Shown here: in pieces, positions 37,104 to 46,063 of the stretch
Layout of the letters: each line of letters opens with the position of its first letter
How positions within the stretch are numbered: position 1 is the first letter of the stretch
Source of the DNA: Pseudocolwellia sp049933045
GTDB taxonomy: Bacteria > Pseudomonadota > Gammaproteobacteria > Enterobacterales > Alteromonadaceae
DNA length: 64,000 nucleotides
Direction: 5' to 3'
Assembly (NCBI RefSeq): GCF_049933045.1
Contig: NZ_CP187926.1
Location: 1,364,001 to 1,428,000, forward strand
Program-made: the position numbers and the translations under genes
Notes under the pieces: generated by a model
The model's input: the letters and a program-made list of their open reading frames with translations, nothing else
Database searches by the model: none
Told to the model about the DNA's origin: nothing

Positions 37104-38483
37104 TTGCAAAAAATCAAGTTATCACAAGATGAAAACCTTTCCATAAAAACTAGCTTTAGATTACTTCCGCAAGAGTTTCAGCAGTTAGATTTATATATAT
37201 CGATCCCTGAAGAAATGGGGATCAGTTCAAGTACGTTATCAGAAGAAAATTTCTTTTATAGCAGTATAAGCTTCAGCAGTGCTTACTATTCAGAAAACCT
37301 ACATCTACCTTTAGTTCGAAGTCGTTTTGTGAGTCAACAAAAAGGTGATCAGAGTGATTATCGCTCTAATCTAAACCTTTTTTCTTACCAGTTACGCATG
37401 GCGTTAGAAACCGATGTAAAACAAACCATTAAGATCAAAGATGTTGAAGAATATTACGAAAAATCGATAGAAATTGCAGAGCAAACTGAAGGTTTATTAA
37501 AAAAGTTAAGACGTTACACACCACCCGATAAAAAACTCAGTTCTTATTTCGAAAATATAGACAACTTCCTTAGTTGGAAAACCGAACAGGCTTTTTTAAA
37601 TATTTTATCTAAAGCGCCTAAGTCGAGTGAATATACTGAGCAAAAGAATAGACTGCTTGATTTATGTCGATTTGAGAATGCTTATCGTATTGAAAAGAAG
37701 TACAACTCAAAAGTAACGTTAGAAGATCCCAACCGAATCACCAATAAAATGCAGTTACTGCAACGTTTAGGTGAATACGGTGTTGTGTTTTCTAAAAAAA
37801 CTACACATTTGAATATAAACTTAAAACGTTTAGTACGAGGTTCAATCACAGCCATCATAATGGCATTTGTTATGTATATTGTACTAAATGCGCGTACTGC
37901 TTTTACAGAGATCACCGTTGTGTTAATTGCCTTTTTAGGTTTTATTTATGGTGTTCGTGAAACCTTTAAAGATGAATTAACGCGAGTTATCTGGCGGCGG
38001 ATCCAAAGAGGCCGACCTAAATGGAGGCATACGTTTTCAAACAGCTTAACTAAAGGTCGTATATCGTTTCAAACCGTTTGGCTTGAATACATGCGTAATA
38101 AAGACTTGCCTAAAGAAGTGGATGAGCTTTTTCAGAAACGTCGCCATCAAAACAAGCTTGCCGCGCATTTATTGCATTTTAGATGTGACTCAAAGGTTAC
38201 TGTTAAAAACTTTTTACCTGGCTATGAAGAAATACAAAACCAAATCAACATTAACTTAACACCGTTCGTACGTTATTTGAGACGAGGTGAGGGTAGACTT
38301 TATTCATTAGACGGCAACAAAATAACCAATGAAGGTGTTGAAAAACGTTATCAGCTCAATATGGTGTTGGTACAAAAAGACCATGAAGAACATTATATGC
38401 AGCGTATTAAAATTACCATGAACCGTTCAAAAATAATTAATATTGAAACCATAGTAGAAGAAACTGAGTTAACTCAAACCTAA
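37104..38483 (+). CDS. Membrane protein of unknown function
   Basis: I place the start at the TTG at 37104, which has AAAGGA seven bases upstream, rather than at the first in-frame TTG at 37053. The product of about 459 residues is mostly soluble, with one hydrophobic region of two helices near residues 245-290 (AIIMAFVMYIVL and FTEITVVLIAFLGFIYGV), followed by a very basic stretch (VIWRRIQRGRPKWRH). The N-terminal half is strand-rich then coiled-coil-like. No domain is recognised. The gene stands alone between the VOC gene and the DUF2959 gene. Confidence 0.6.
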   Translation: MQKIKLSQDENLSIKTSFRLLPQEFQQLDLYISIPEEMGISSSTLSEENFFYSSISFSSAYYSENLHLPLVRSRFVSQQKGDQSDYRSNLNLFSYQLRMALETDVKQTIKIKDVEEYYEKSIEIAEQTEGLLKKLRRYTPPDKKLSSYFENIDNFLSWKTEQAFLNILSKAPKSSEYTEQKNRLLDLCRFENAYRIEKKYNSKVTLEDPNRITNKMQLLQRLGEYGVVFSKKTTHLNINLKRLVRGSITAIIMAFVMYIVLNARTAFTEITVVLIAFLGFIYGVRETFKDELTRVIWRRIQRGRPKWRHTFSNSLTKGRISFQTVWLEYMRNKDLPKEVDELFQKRRHQNKLAAHLLHFRCDSKVTVKNFLPGYEEIQNQININLTPFVRYLRRGEGRLYSLDGNKITNEGVEKRYQLNMVLVQKDHEEHYMQRIKITMNRSKIINIETIVEETELTQT

Positions 38484-38671
38484 TAAATAGCTACTTTTTC
38501 AGTGACGTTAGAAGAGTTATTTGGTTATATTTACAAAAAATTAACACTATAATCTGAAAATATAGTTATAATTGCTATATTCGGTTTGCTTTAATCATTG
38601 AATTTTATTTATTTCATTATCGATTATTTGAGTAAACAACATTAAAAAATAACAAGAATTAGGCGGCTTTG

Positions 38672-39322
38672 ATGAAAACCCTATATAAAAATATTGCTTT
38701 AGTCTTTGTATTAGTTAGCTTGTCTGCATGTCAGTCAGCATACTATTCAGCAATGGAAAAAGTTGGCGTACATAAACGCGACATTATGCTTGATAGAGTT
38801 GAAGGCGCACAAACAGCTCAAGAAGAAGCACAAGAGCAGTTTAAATCAGCACTTGAGCAACTTAGCTCACTTATTGAATTTGATGGTGGTGATTTAGCTG
38901 AGCAATATGAAATTACAGAAGAGCAGTACGAAGCAAGTAAAGCTGCAGCTGATGAAGTAACAGGTAAAATTGAGTCAATAGAAAGCGTATCAGAAGCTTT
39001 GTTTGACGAATGGCAGACTGAGATTGAACAATACAGCAGTGCAAGTTTGAAAAGACAAAGCCAATCTAAGCTTAATAGCACACAGCGCCAGTACAACACG
39101 TTAATAAAGTCTATGTATAAAGCTAAAAGTAAAATGGACCCTGTACTTGCTACGCTAAAAGACAATACTTTATACCTAAAGCATAACTTAAACGCTCGTG
39201 CTATTGGTGCGTTGCAAGGCGAATATAAAACGCTACAAAAAGACGTTGCGGTATTGGTTGACGAAATGAGTAAATCAATTAGCCAATCACAGAAGTTTAT
39301 TGATTTATTACAAGAGAATTAA
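38672..39322 (+). CDS. DUF2959 family lipoprotein
   Basis: Start at the ATG at 38672 (an in-frame TTG lies three bases earlier). The 216-residue product has a lipobox ending SACQS (Cys near 20) and then almost continuous alpha helix, rich in Glu, Gln and Ala, with coiled-coil character. The YYSAMEKVGVHKRDIMLDRV block after the lipid site is characteristic of DUF2959. It is probably an outer-membrane-anchored periplasmic protein of unknown role. Confidence 0.8.
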   Translation: MKTLYKNIALVFVLVSLSACQSAYYSAMEKVGVHKRDIMLDRVEGAQTAQEEAQEQFKSALEQLSSLIEFDGGDLAEQYEITEEQYEASKAAADEVTGKIESIESVSEALFDEWQTEIEQYSSASLKRQSQSKLNSTQRQYNTLIKSMYKAKSKMDPVLATLKDNTLYLKHNLNARAIGALQGEYKTLQKDVAVLVDEMSKSISQSQKFIDLLQEN

Positions 39323-39420
39323 TCAATACTGCTCAGCTTAATCTAAATTAAATATCTTAGGCTCGGTGAATTCAATAGAGCAGAACTTAGCTCAATCTAG
39401 CTAAATAGACGTTTAAAACT

Positions 39421-39453
39421 AAAAGCATTAACCTTAGGTTAATGCTTTTTTAT
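39421..39453. terminator. Rho-independent terminator
   Basis: A 13-bp stem (AAAAGCATTAACC and complement) with a TTA loop is followed by TTTTTTA. It ends the DUF2959 transcript and also has an A tract on its left. The rest of 39323-39636 contains no gene I can support. Confidence 0.9.
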
Positions 39454-39636
39454 TGCCTGTTTTTTATGTTTTTTCTTATATCAATCACCTTATAAATTCT
39501 AGATGATTTTCTCGTCTCTCAAATCCTTTTTTACCTTAAACAATTAAGCAGATATTCATATTCTTTGGATGTAATTAGAATTATTCGAATAAGCTGTTAT
39601 AGTTTAATAAGTTATCGTTAACTGAGTTGTATTAAT

Positions 39637-40317
39637 GTGAGAAAAACCAAAATAATAACCACTGAAGATATTCTTATTACACTTTGCCAATCTGTAGCCG
39701 CTGTACTTTCTAAAGCTACAGGAAATAAAGTGACTTATTCAGCTATGGTACAAAAAATTAGTCGTACCTGCTTAAAACCTGATGTAGCTTGCTTTGTACT
39801 GTTTGATGGCGGATTTAACGGTATTGTTGTTAACAACTTTACTTCTGAAGCGGCTATAGAAATTTATCAAGACTATATGAAAAACATGGGCATGCCAGAG
39901 TCTGAAATTTCTCAATCTTATATGGCTGATGACGTTTCTAACGTGCTGGGTGAGTTGATGAACCAATGTGTTGGTAGCTTTACTCATAAAATAAAAGATG
40001 AGCTACAAACCAATATTACGCAAAGCCAACCTAAAATGTTGGTAATAAACAAGTCTGTAAACATATCCGTTGATACAGTAATGGAAAGACCGCAAGCTCG
40101 TAGAGTGGGCTTTACCACCGCAACCAACAATATTTTTTATCTAGAATTGGCGATGGATAAAACTGAGTTTATAAAGTTACACGACTTTGAGTTAGAAGGA
40201 GAGTGTGATCCTGATGATATTATTGCCTCTTCTCAAAGTGAAAAAAAATCACACAGTAAAACTGAAACCATAGCTGATATTGCAGATGATGACTTTATGG
40301 CGGAACTCGGTCTTTAA
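39637..40317 (+). CDS. DUF3334 family protein, CheX/CheC-like
   Basis: The 226-residue protein starts at GTG. It has a CheX-like layout: a helix, then FVLFDGGFNGIVVNNF strands, then the DVSNVLGELMNQCVGSF helix (near residue 105), similar to the phosphatase helix ExxN of CheC/CheX proteins (here E then N in GELMNQ). Family members may dephosphorylate a response regulator. The C-terminus is acidic and ends DDDFMAELGL. No chemotaxis genes adjoin it. Confidence 0.65.
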   Translation: MRKTKIITTEDILITLCQSVAAVLSKATGNKVTYSAMVQKISRTCLKPDVACFVLFDGGFNGIVVNNFTSEAAIEIYQDYMKNMGMPESEISQSYMADDVSNVLGELMNQCVGSFTHKIKDELQTNITQSQPKMLVINKSVNISVDTVMERPQARRVGFTTATNNIFYLELAMDKTEFIKLHDFELEGECDPDDIIASSQSEKKSHSKTETIADIADDDFMAELGL

Positions 40318-40389
40318 CACGCTGATATAGTAACGTTTTAATTATCTATATGTTAACATCCAAATCTAACAGATTAAGTAAGGGTTTGG

Positions 40390-41211
40390 ATGTCTTCTCA
40401 TTTTAATATTTCCCGCATATGGGCTATAACAGCCTTTGAATTAGCCAGACTTTTTGGCTCTAAACGCGGTTTGATCGTACTGTCTAGTTTTTCTCTTATT
40501 TGGTTTCTTATCTTTTATTATATTATTGGGTCAGCCAGTGATTTTATCTCAACAGAAACTTTCAAAAGTATAGCCAAGCAAGCTTTCGGACAACTTAACT
40601 TATCTGCCTTATTAGAATGGGAACTGCCTGAGTTAACCATCTATTGGATAGTTTCAGCCTACATATTACCTTTCTTTGCTTTAATGTTTACTTGTGATCA
40701 AACCTGTTCAGACAGGGAGCGAGGTACATTACGCTTTATATTACTAAGAACCAGCCGAACTGAATTGCTTTATGGTCGATTTTTAGGGCAGTTATTGATC
40801 ATATCTATTCTAATATTAGTGACTTTAATTGCGAGCTTGTTGTTTGCTAGTTTTAATCAACAAGATGTATCGCTTAGCTCAATGGGTTTATCCTTTATTA
40901 TATTGTTAAAGCTTATTGCTATCAGCCTTCCTTTTATCGCTAGTATGGCGCTTATTAATGTATTTGTTAGCTCGGCTAAAATGTCGTTGATTGCCTATTC
41001 ATTAATATATATAGGTTTGGGCATAGTCATTAGTTTATTGAATAACTTTGTATTTGATGTGTCTTTCTTATTTTATGTTTTCCCAGGAGGTCAGATTGAA
41101 AATATTATTGGCTTCCAAAGTAATAGCTTTACCAGTTTCGGAATTCCTATTCTTCAAACTTTAGGTTATCTGCTTGTTGCGCAATTCGTTTTCAAAAGGG
41201 CTTCATTATGA
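40390..41211 (+). CDS. ABC-2 type transporter permease
   Basis: The 273-residue membrane protein has six predicted helices in the NosY/ABC-2 arrangement. A cytoplasmic loop has SDRERGTLRFILLRTSR (near residue 108), the coupling-helix segment of this family. It overlaps the ATPase gene by four bases (ATGA), so the two are translationally coupled and form an exporter. The substrate is unknown; no copper-site or nitrous oxide genes are nearby. Confidence 0.82.
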   Translation: MSSHFNISRIWAITAFELARLFGSKRGLIVLSSFSLIWFLIFYYIIGSASDFISTETFKSIAKQAFGQLNLSALLEWELPELTIYWIVSAYILPFFALMFTCDQTCSDRERGTLRFILLRTSRTELLYGRFLGQLLIISILILVTLIASLLFASFNQQDVSLSSMGLSFIILLKLIAISLPFIASMALINVFVSSAKMSLIAYSLIYIGLGIVISLLNNFVFDVSFLFYVFPGGQIENIIGFQSNSFTSFGIPILQTLGYLLVAQFVFKRASL

Positions 41212-42107
41212 GTTCATTAATTAAAGTAGAGAATCTAAATAAAAGCTTTGGTAGTAAACAGGTTTTAAAAGACATTAATTTTGAAGTTGTAAAAGGCGAA
41301 CCCGTTGCATTAGTAGGACCAAACGGTGCGGGTAAAACCACACTGTTCAGTATTTTATGTGGTTATATTCCTTATAACAGTGGATGCGTTTCTATTGTAG
41401 GTGAATCGCCAAGTAGAGCGGCTGTTAACAATTACTTTAGTGCGTTGCCACAAGATGCTCAATTAGACCCTAAATACTCAATAGAGAAGCAGTTACAGTT
41501 TTATGCTCAGCTGCAAGGCTTTAGCAGTAAGCAAAGTATTATTGAAGCGCATCGTGTATTAAGTTTGGTAGGACTTGCTGATAGTTATAAAGTAAAACCT
41601 CTAGAGTTATCTCATGGTATGCGCAAGCGTGCGTCTATTGCTCAATCTTTAATGGGTTCTCCAGAGCTGATTATATTAGACGAAGCAACAGCAGGGCTTG
41701 ATCCTAAACACGCTAAAGATATTAGAGAGATTATTTCTAATCTATCGGGTGATATTACCTTTGTATTAAGCTCACATGACTTGAGTGAACTCGAACGTTT
41801 ATGTGACCAAGTGTTATACCTAGAAAAAGGTAAATTACAGAACTATCAAGTACAACAAAGCGATGATGATTTACAATATTTAACTCTGCGTATGAAGCAA
41901 CATACAGATAACTTTGTTCAAGAAGTATCAAATGTACCTGGCGTACAAAATGTCGCGTTGTTGCAAGGTAAAGAATATCTTATTAGTTATAAAGAACTAG
42001 AAAATTCAACACCTTTAGATATTGCTTTTTTAACCTTATGTTATAAAAATAATTGGACCTACTCACAATTAGTGAAAGGTAAAACTTTAGAAAACCAATT
42101 ATTTTAA
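41208..42107 (+). CDS. ABC transporter ATP-binding protein
   Basis: The 299-residue ATPase has Walker A GPNGAGKTT (residue 37), a Q-loop near LPQDA, signature LSHGMRKRASIAQ (near 139), Walker B LIILDEATAGLD (near 157) and the SSHDLSELE H-loop. The signature has His instead of the first Gly, as in several ABC-2 exporters. The C-terminal 75 residues form a small strand-rich domain. Partner of the permease directly upstream. Confidence 0.88.
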   Translation: MSSLIKVENLNKSFGSKQVLKDINFEVVKGEPVALVGPNGAGKTTLFSILCGYIPYNSGCVSIVGESPSRAAVNNYFSALPQDAQLDPKYSIEKQLQFYAQLQGFSSKQSIIEAHRVLSLVGLADSYKVKPLELSHGMRKRASIAQSLMGSPELIILDEATAGLDPKHAKDIREIISNLSGDITFVLSSHDLSELERLCDQVLYLEKGKLQNYQVQQSDDDLQYLTLRMKQHTDNFVQEVSNVPGVQNVALLQGKEYLISYKELENSTPLDIAFLTLCYKNNWTYSQLVKGKTLENQLF

Positions 42108-42167
42108 ACTTCCGGTTTTAGAGCGTTAATTTTTGATGAACAAGCGAACAAATAAAGTAACAGTAAA

Positions 42168-42494
42168 ATGATGCAAGCAAACACACAAAAACTTTACGAA
42201 CTAACGGTTGAAGCTAACGACCTGTTTATTGAAAAGTCTCCGAGTATTAGTACGTCTGTTGGCTTGATGGACAAGGCTCTTCGAAAGAAGGGCATTCCTG
42301 CAGATGCCGTAACTGTTGATGCCATAGTAAGTAAGAACCGATTGATTTTCATTTTACTTGATAGCGATACTTCAACTGTAGGTATTGGCTTAGGCAACAT
42401 AGCAGAAGACAGTATTAATTTAGTTGAGAAAATATCATTAAGCAGTTTAAGCGCTAAAATTATTGCGGATAAACTACTAACGTATTTAACATAA
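42168..42494 (+). CDS. Small hypothetical protein
   Basis: The 108-residue soluble protein begins at ATGATG (either codon may be used). It has a helix-strand-strand-helix pattern (VDAIVSKNRLIFILLDSDTSTVGIGLG). No family is recognised. It is 60 bases after the ABC ATPase gene and may be co-transcribed. The following 335 bases up to the MITE at 42830 hold no gene I can support. Confidence 0.5.
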   Translation: MMQANTQKLYELTVEANDLFIEKSPSISTSVGLMDKALRKKGIPADAVTVDAIVSKNRLIFILLDSDTSTVGIGLGNIAEDSINLVEKISLSSLSAKIIADKLLTYLT

Positions 42495-42829
42495 ACCTTT
42501 AGCTTATAATTGTTGTTACAACAGCGTTTATAAGTTACAGGTGCTGTTTATAATAGCTTTAGAATTGTCACTCAGTTCGTATAGCTTTACCGATAAGCTT
42601 TACGTAATAGCTAAAGTTTAAATAAGATCTGATATTGAGCTTAAGCTGAGAACAAAACGTTAAAATGAGATCCGTAAATTGGATATGAAACTTGTAACAG
42701 TAATATCAAACACTCTCTAAAGCCATCCGAAACACCCATAAACTATATCTAATATCCCTAAAGTCATTAACACTCTTTAAAGTAATACGCTGATATACCC
42801 AAGCAAACTTACACCTAAATTCATATGTA

Positions 42830-42989
42830 ATACCAAACGGATTAAATTCTCGCCCTTCGGGAGCTCATTAGCAAACTGATAACATCACAAAATTAAAAAA
42901 ATATAGAATAACTATGTTTAATCAATTTTGCTTGTTCTAAGCTTGCTAATGTAGCTCTAAGTTGCTCAATAAATTAATCCGTTTGGTAT
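42830..42989. repeat. MITE-like element, short form
   Basis: This 160-base element has terminal inverted repeats ATACCAAACGGATTAAATT and AAATTAATCCGTTTGGTAT. Its full length matches the left 160 bases of the element at 22351 in reverse orientation, including an internal CTCGCCCTTCGGGAG hairpin. It has no coding capacity. It lies in the 700-base gap upstream of the ANTAR regulator gene. Confidence 0.7.
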
Positions 42990-43195
42990 AAATTAGGTCT
43001 TCTTTGAACATACGTAAAGCTTCGTAAAATCCCACTTTAGCGCAGCGCTGCATCATTTAAGGTCATTCAGCACTCGCCTATATCAACCTGAATGTTTAAC
43101 TAACTGATTTTAAAGTTAAATTTACTCTGATCGTCTTGGTCTGTTTTTTGAATAATAACCAACCAATATATGCTTTATAGTTATCGAGAAATGAT

Positions 43196-43876
43196 ATGAA
43201 CTCTATAAATAATCATTCAAACCAAATGGTTGCTAAGCCTAAAATTAAAATCCTGTTAATTGAGAATCAAAACTATAAACAAAATAATATTGTTGAGGTT
43301 CTTGCTGATTCTGAATATGAAGTCTGTTGTGTGCTTAGTACCAATAGCTTGTTTATGGATGGAGCTCTTGTAAGTACTGAAAGTGGTGTCGATGAAGTTA
43401 CTGATTCTATTTCTTTAGCTAGAGAAGTTGAACAACATGATCCTGATGTAATTGTTATTGATGTTGAGTTTCCAAAAGAGCGCATGCTTGCAAGCTTAAA
43501 CTACATTTCAAGTAATGCTCTTAAACCTATTGTGATGTTTTCAGAGCAAGATGGTACTGATTTAATTAACGTATTGATTAAATCAGGCGTTACAGCTTAT
43601 GTAGCAGGGGAAACAGACTTCAGGCGGATCAAATCGATATTAGATACTGCTATTGCACGCTTTGTTTATCATCAAACTTTAAAGCAAGAGTTGGCGATCA
43701 CTAAGAATAAGCTAACGCACCAACGCACTGTAGAACAAGCCAAATTATTATTGATGAAAAACAAGAGATTTACTGAGCAAGAGGCGTATCACAACATAAG
43801 AAAAATGGCGATGAACAACGGTCAGAAAGTTGAAGATGTCGCTAAAAATATTATTTCGTTAGCTTCAATTTTATAA
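43196..43876 (+). CDS. NasT-like ANTAR-domain response regulator
   Basis: The 226-residue protein has a receiver-like domain (ILLIENQNYKQNN, VIVIDVEFP with the candidate phospho-Asp near residue 90) and a C-terminal ANTAR domain (AKLLLMKNKRFTEQEAYHNIRKMAMNNGQKVEDVAKNI). ANTAR proteins bind paired hairpins in leader RNAs and prevent transcription termination. NasT proteins do this for nitrate assimilation operons. The nitrate transporter genes start 700 bases downstream on the same strand, so they are the likely target. The sensor NasS is not in the window; the NrtA-like protein is a relative of it. Confidence 0.82.
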   Translation: MNSINNHSNQMVAKPKIKILLIENQNYKQNNIVEVLADSEYEVCCVLSTNSLFMDGALVSTESGVDEVTDSISLAREVEQHDPDVIVIDVEFPKERMLASLNYISSNALKPIVMFSEQDGTDLINVLIKSGVTAYVAGETDFRRIKSILDTAIARFVYHQTLKQELAITKNKLTHQRTVEQAKLLLMKNKRFTEQEAYHNIRKMAMNNGQKVEDVAKNIISLASIL

Positions 43877-44585
43877 GGCAATAGATCTCGGTTTAAGATG
43901 TTTTTATCGTGTATTACTTTATAAAAACCATCTTGAATTGATTGGCTCAAACTCCGAAAATACCTTTCACCTCGTGCTTTATATTTATCGTTTTTCTTGT
44001 TTAGGTCGTAAAAAAACAAGATAAATAGCGGGTCTAACTCAACAAAAATCAACAATAAAATCCGTAAAATATCGACTAGATAAATATGCATTAAATTGAA
44101 TTCATATCTGTTATCAACTGCTTTACCTACTTCTCCTGTAACGCACCAAAAAATCCATTTCCTGTTCAATATAAGTGCAAAAACTTCGCACCAAATAATT
44201 GAGTAATTGTTCGATGAAAGTGCAGTTCTACCCATTTCAATATCATAAAAATATACGTGAAACTTGTTAAGCGTCTGTTTTTAATCGTTAAATGTTTTTT
44301 GGCACAGTATTCGCAATATATCTATTTATTATAGAAGTGCTTTTTAAATAAAGTATTAGGCATATAAGTATTAGAAATGTTTGTGCTTAACACTATGTAT
44401 TTAAAAAGTTAAGACACCCTGTTTATTATTACAAAAGTGAAATAGTAAACGTTAAGAGTAATAGCTCTTACACCCCTTAAACTGATGTTGCTGCAACGGC
44501 GTAGTTATTTATTAGTTTAGCATTTTGGTTTGTTAAAACTGGATATAAATTTAGTCACGACAAGCTTCACTATTTGGAGAAAACA
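43877..44585 (+). promoter_or_regulatory. Intergenic leader candidate upstream of the nitrate transporter genes
   Basis: No gene is supported here. The last 200 bases contain a hairpin with a six-base loop (TAAGAG-TAATAG-CTCTTA, about 44454-44471) and a second possible hairpin (AAACTGAT pairing with ATTAGTTT around a GTTGCTGCAAC, about 44479-44519). Paired hairpins are what ANTAR antiterminators recognise, but the loops do not clearly carry the A1/G4 pattern, and no good T-run terminator follows. A regulatory leader is an inference from gene order. Confidence 0.3.
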
Positions 44586-45986
44586 ATGTTTGCTAAACCG
44601 TTAAAAAACTTTAATAAGAAAATTTGTAGCGCCATTATTGCTAGTAGCTGTTTATTGGCTGGTGCAGTTACTACATTAACCGTATCTGCTGATGAAATTG
44701 GCTTTGCTGAAAAAGAAGAACTTAAGTTTGGTTTTATAAAATTAACTGATATGGCACCTATCGCAATAGCTTATGAAAAAGGCTATTTTGAAGATGAAGG
44801 TTTGTACGTAACTATAGAAGCTCAAGCTAACTGGAAAGTATTATTAGATGGTGTAATTGATGGGCGTTTAGATGGTGCTCATATGTTAGCAGGTCAACCT
44901 ATAGCAGCAACAATTGGTTATGGTACTAAAGCTGAGATTGTTACACCGTTTTCAATGGACTTAAATGGTAACGCCATTACGGTATCTAACAAGATATGGG
45001 AACAAATGAAGCCACACATTCCAAAAATGGCAGACGGACGTCCAGTTCATCCAATCAAAGCTGATGCTTTAAAACCTGTAGTAGAAAGCTATATAGACCA
45101 AGGAAAGCCATTCAAAATGGGTATGGTGTTTCCTGTATCAACGCATAACTACGAGTTACGTTATTGGTTAGCGGCAGGGGGCATTCATCCAGGGTTTTAT
45201 GCACCACATAAAGGTGACACTTCAGGCACTATTGACGCACAAGCACTACTATCGGTAACACCACCACCACAAATGCCAGCAACAATGGAAGCGGGCACTA
45301 TATATGGCTATTGTGTAGGTGAACCTTGGAACCAACAAGCAGTATTTAAAGGTATTGGTGTTCCCGTTGTTACCGATTACGAAATATGGAAAAACAACCC
45401 AGAGAAAGTATTTGGTTTATCTAAGTCTTTCACTGAAAAATACCCAAATACAACCTTACGTTTAACTCGCGCTTTAATACGTGCAGCTAAATGGTTAGAT
45501 GATAACGATAATGCTAACCGTCCAGAAGCGGTGAAAATATTATCGCAATCAAATTATGTAGGAGCAGATTACAACGTTATTGCTAATTCAATGACAGGGA
45601 CTTTTGAATATGAGAAAGGTGATAAACGAGCAGTGCCTGACTTCAACGTATTCTTCCGTCATAACGCGACTTATCCTTATTACTCAGATGCTATTTGGTA
45701 TTTAACACAAATGCGTCGTTGGGGACAAATTAGCGATAGCAAACCTGATAGCTGGTACAAAGATATAGCGAAAAAAGTATACCGCCCAGACATCTACATT
45801 GCTGCAGCTAAGTCACTTATTGCTGACAAATTAATTAAGGCATCAGAATTCCCTGACTTTGAAAATGAAACAGGATTCCGTAAACCACAAACTCACTTTA
45901 TTGATAACTTGGTTTACGACGGTAACGAGCCTAATGCTTATATTAATCAATTTAAAATTGGTTTGAAATCAGACGATAAAATTTAA
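44586..45986 (+). CDS. Nitrate ABC transporter substrate-binding protein (NrtA/NasF family)
   Basis: The start at ATG 44586 has GGAGA upstream and gives a Sec signal ending near VSADE (residue 36). The mature protein has the CmpA/NrtA fold, with LKFGFIKLTDMAPIAIAYEKGYFEDEGL near its start and the LDGAHMLAGQPIAATIGYGTKA ligand-loop block. The long form (about 430 mature residues), with WNQQAVFKGIGVPVVTDYEIW, is characteristic of nitrate/nitrite or bicarbonate binding rather than sulfonate binding. It feeds the permease and ATPase encoded next. Confidence 0.9.
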   Translation: MFAKPLKNFNKKICSAIIASSCLLAGAVTTLTVSADEIGFAEKEELKFGFIKLTDMAPIAIAYEKGYFEDEGLYVTIEAQANWKVLLDGVIDGRLDGAHMLAGQPIAATIGYGTKAEIVTPFSMDLNGNAITVSNKIWEQMKPHIPKMADGRPVHPIKADALKPVVESYIDQGKPFKMGMVFPVSTHNYELRYWLAAGGIHPGFYAPHKGDTSGTIDAQALLSVTPPPQMPATMEAGTIYGYCVGEPWNQQAVFKGIGVPVVTDYEIWKNNPEKVFGLSKSFTEKYPNTTLRLTRALIRAAKWLDDNDNANRPEAVKILSQSNYVGADYNVIANSMTGTFEYEKGDKRAVPDFNVFFRHNATYPYYSDAIWYLTQMRRWGQISDSKPDSWYKDIAKKVYRPDIYIAAAKSLIADKLIKASEFPDFENETGFRKPQTHFIDNLVYDGNEPNAYINQFKIGLKSDDKI

Positions 45987-46021
45987 TATCGATTCATTCA
46001 GTTTAAGCTTAATTGATTAAT

Positions 46022-46049
46022 TACGTAGGTCAGTAATAAGGCCTACGTA
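46022..46049 (+). promoter_or_regulatory. Intercistronic hairpin between nrtA- and nrtB-like genes
   Basis: A perfect 8-bp stem (TACGTAGG/CCTACGTA) encloses a 12-base loop in the 77-base gap between the binding-protein and permease genes. There is no T run, so it is not a clear terminator. A hairpin in this place could stabilise the upstream message and allow more binding protein than permease to be made. Confidence 0.5.
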
Positions 46050-46063
46050 TTAAGGAAATAATT

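Noticed and set aside
43822..44235. A 137-codon open frame on the minus strand between the ANTAR regulator and the nitrate genes
   Set aside because: It overlaps the end of the regulator gene by 55 bases on the opposite strand, has no ribosome-binding site before its ATG, and shows no recognisable motif. It could be a decayed gene, but I cannot support it.
44454..44519. Definite NasR/NasT-type antiterminator with terminator
   Set aside because: The hairpins are weak, loop bases do not fit the ANTAR consensus clearly, and a T-run terminator is lacking; kept only as a low-confidence leader.
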